From: Lingula anatina | Taxonomy: Eukaryota > Brachiopoda > Lingulata > Lingulida > Lingulidae | DNA length: 64,000 nucleotides | Direction: 5' to 3' | Assembly: GCF_001039355.2 (NCBI RefSeq) | Contig: NW_019775650.1 | Span: 178,207-242,206 of the forward strand | In this document: positions 61,394 through 64,000 of the stretch, in pieces | Layout: every line of letters starts with the position of its first letter | Position numbering within the stretch: the stretch's first letter is position 1 | Position numbers and translations under genes: made by a program | Notes under the pieces: model-generated | Databases searched by the model: none | What the model saw: only the letters and a program-made list of their open reading frames with translations | Told to the model about the DNA's origin: nothing

Positions 61394-64000
61394 ATGGCGG
61401 ATTCCTTGTGCAGTACGAGCGCTAGTTGTAGCATGGAAACTTTGGCTGAGTCAAGGGAAGGTAAATCCTACTTTTGATTAATTTAGCCTCCAAAATATTT
61501 ATACATCAAAAAGCAGCCATGTATGTGTATCTGTTTGTTTGTAATGACGTGCGTTAGAATATTTAATAATTGGATTTCAATAGAACAAGACTTGCTTTTT
61601 CTTGATGAAATGTCGCCATCCTCTCTTTGGTAAAGCCACTGAAGGCATGGCCTTCCTTTATACCTGAGAAACCAAATGACATGGTTTCAGATACCTTTGC
61701 TTCTTGAAACAAATACTTTGTGTCTCTTAATTAGAGTTTTCAATGATTGGGTTGATCATCAGAACTGACACCTGTCGATCAGTGAAACATGCATCTATTT
61801 TTCATTTTTGTAGAGAGGAGGAGTTTGGAAGAAAAGCGATTTGTTATTATTAATAACTGCTGTGAAAGGCATCCAAAACTTTTGGGAGCTGTGAAGGTAC
61901 TGTATATTATACCAGTTTGAGTTATTGCTATCATTTTGTGAATGTAATTAATTAATTAATTTTATTGTGTATTTTTTCAGACGTTAGAAAGCTAATGTAA
62001 AAGATTAATGTCTTAAAAAGAAATGCCAATTTGAACACTGGTAGTTCCTCAGACTTTCTATACACAGCAGTCCAGCCATTAGTCGCACTGCCAGTTTCCT
62101 CAGAATATCATTGATTTTTTTATTAGTGGCTGTACAACTTCTTAGTATAGAATTTACAGATACTTTTCTTTGTGTTGCATATTGGATTTTGGTTTATTCC
62201 TATAAATATTAACCATTCAGTTTTTTTGCAATGACTCTCAGGTAGTCTGCTTTTGCCAAATTACCAGAATTGTAATCAGCCTAAACATTTTTTCTGTTAT
62301 TTTAGCAATATGGCCTTCCCATCTTCTACTCAGAGAGTGGCATGGATTTTGCCAGGGATGCAGACTATGACACAGTGTTTGTAACAGACAATTTCAATGA
62401 CGGAACCTACTTTAGGCTGAGGGGAGAGGAAGTCAGAATTGCAGGACCACCTGTGGTTATTTCAAGTGCTTCTAAAAAGGAGGTTGGTTTCACGAGTTGT
62501 AGATTTTATTTACATATTAAAGAGAGATAAGAACACAAATATCCTAAATCCTAGTTAGGTGAGGGATGTTGTTGCTGGAAATGTTAAAAGATTTTGATTT
62601 TGCAAAAATTGTTTAAATAATTTTTTTATTGTTATACATTTGAATCTGTTTCTTCAAGCAAGAGGTAAGTATTGTAAATAAGCTTTACTATTGTTTAAAT
62701 AATAGTCTGGTTGCTGAATGATTAGGCTTTCTTTTATTCTTGGTCATATTGTGGCACAGTGCTCTCTATATTGAAAGATGGGTACGCGTGCCCATTGGGT
62801 AGTTTGTTCTCATATAATATATAAGTAAATATATAAGAAACTTGTTGGGTTTTGTATTATATATTCCAGAAATTTTGATGTTATTTATGTGATAGGTAAA
62901 TTTTTGTCCTTTTTACCAGGTTTGTTTTGCTTTTTTTTTTTTGTGTGTATGTATGTTTGTTTTATGAATAAAAAAAAGATTTAAACAATTTTATATACCT
63001 CTTTGTATTTGTTTACCTTGTATTTCAGCACATCCCCTTCAGCTCCCGCCCTCTGTACTGCACCTCCATGCAAAACCTCATTATGTGTTTTACTGGTTTT
63101 AAACAGAAGGCAGAACTGGTGAGTCACAGTGAAATAGGAGACTTTAACTGTCAATATATATTTATATATACCCAGTAGTCTTACAAACATTATTGACATT
63201 TGGTAATTGGGACTGACAGTTAGCTTCTTCAACCTGAATCACTGACTTAATAATGGAAAACTGCATTTTCACGATCTGATCATATCAGTGTTGACCATGA
63301 ATACCTCATTATTTACTTTAAACTGCAATGTGTTTTTTTGTTTATTTATTTATTTATTATTATTATTATTATCATTATTATTATTATTATTTCAATTTCC
63401 AGTCTAAGATGGCAGACTACGTGCACCACATGGGGGGCAGTATAAGAAAGGACTTCAGCACCAGAGTGACGCATCTGGTTGCCAACTGCACTGGAGGAGA
63501 AAAATACAGGGTACGTGGACTGAACCTTTATAATGCCACAGTCTCCACTGCAGTGGTTTAGACAAGATTTTGAGATTGGTTATCTGAATGTATTTTCTTA
63601 ATGAGACAGCATGCAGCGTTTCCATAAACCCATCGCACTAACTCCATTGATATAATCTGAGGGGCTTCTTGCTAAAGTGCTCTCAGTGTAATCAGCTTAA
63701 ATGTCTGGCATGATCAATTAAGCTAGTATGATGGGTTTATGGGAATGCTCCCTCTGCTACAATTTTTAAAAAAGTAAAAAATAAAAGATAAATGTCTAAA
63801 ACTGAAACAGGGAATCCAAAAGACTACTGTACGGTTACCCTGGATAGTGGCAACTGGCCAGAATAATGGTAAAAAGTTGTTTGTTGTTGTCTATTCAGGC
63901 AGCGGTCAGTCTGGGCACTCCAATCATGAGCAGTCAGTGGGTCCAGAAGGCATGGGAGGCCAGAGATGACCTGGAGTTCTCTGCCACTGAGGAAAGAATG
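61394..64000 (+). CDS. ECT2: ECT2 Rho guanine-nucleotide exchange factor, N-terminal part
   Basis: Exons 61394-61460, 61814-61896, 62306-62482, 63029-63118, 63403-63510 and 63899 to the window edge give 209 codons in one frame. The start is MADSLCSTSASCSMETLAES. ECT2 activates RhoA at the cell equator to drive the cytokinetic ring; its N-terminal BRCT domains bind phosphorylated centralspindlin and autoinhibit the C-terminal DH-PH part. Seen here: BRCT0 at about residues 30-102 (DTVFVTDNFND, IAGPPVV) and BRCT1 at about 117-205 (LYCTSMQNLIMCFTGF, HHMGGSIRKDFSTRVTHLVA, AAVSLGTPIM, SSQWVQKAWEAR). The DH-PH catalytic region lies beyond the window. All introns have GT...AG borders. Confidence 0.95.

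Overview
This window is eukaryotic genomic DNA from an invertebrate animal. The genes are split into short exons (about 60-240 bp) with GT...AG introns. The background is AT-rich, full of microsatellites and small inverted-repeat (MITE-like) elements, and the proteins match conserved animal families. A marine bilaterian such as a mollusc or brachiopod would fit, but nothing seen fixes the species. No bacterial operon, CRISPR array or rRNA was seen.

Layout. 441-7779 (-): 14 exons of a monoamine-oxidase-like flavin amine oxidase running off the left edge. 9497-10246 (+): an intronless tetraspanin. 13522-13701 (-): first coding exon of a secreted/LRR-type protein, cut by an N. 16413-18540 (-): LCMT1 (PP2A leucine carboxyl methyltransferase) without its last exons. 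It is head to head with POLD3 (DNA polymerase delta subunit 3, +, 18880-28392), whose exon 1 is separated from the rest by an interval holding three PRKRIP1 exons and two N's. 30160-30664 (-): two possible exons of an unknown coiled-coil protein. 31043-36107 (-): a complete 11-exon, 444-residue chordin-like BMP antagonist. Its first two exons plus upstream DNA occur again at 38699-42560. About 42.6-61.2 kb: a gene-poor stretch with GC-rich, homeobox-site-like blocks and one LINE remnant. 61394-64000 (+): the first six exons of ECT2, running off the right edge.

Functional themes. LCMT1, POLD3 and ECT2 are housekeeping or cell-cycle genes. LCMT1 and POLD3 share a 339-bp bidirectional promoter with an E2F-type site 5 bp before the POLD3 ATG. 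The chordin-like gene is a developmental signalling gene next to a large non-coding region, as expected for one with distal enhancers.

Main points for a second look. (1) The amine oxidase lacks the covalent-FAD cysteine and both aromatic-cage residues of MAO. (2) An 1.1-kb Mutator-like inverted-repeat element sits exactly at a POLD3 splice donor and duplicates it in its target site. (3) A 551-bp foldback element is present in one copy of the chordin-like duplication and absent from the other, with a clean empty site. (4) Two upstream blocks in that duplication (318 and 431 bp) differ by only one base each, while the DNA between them has diverged, so they are good cis-regulatory candidates. 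(5) At least four of the six N's lie at the edge of a duplicated segment, so several duplications and missing exons here may be haplotype or scaffolding artefacts. No convincing new multi-gene system was found.
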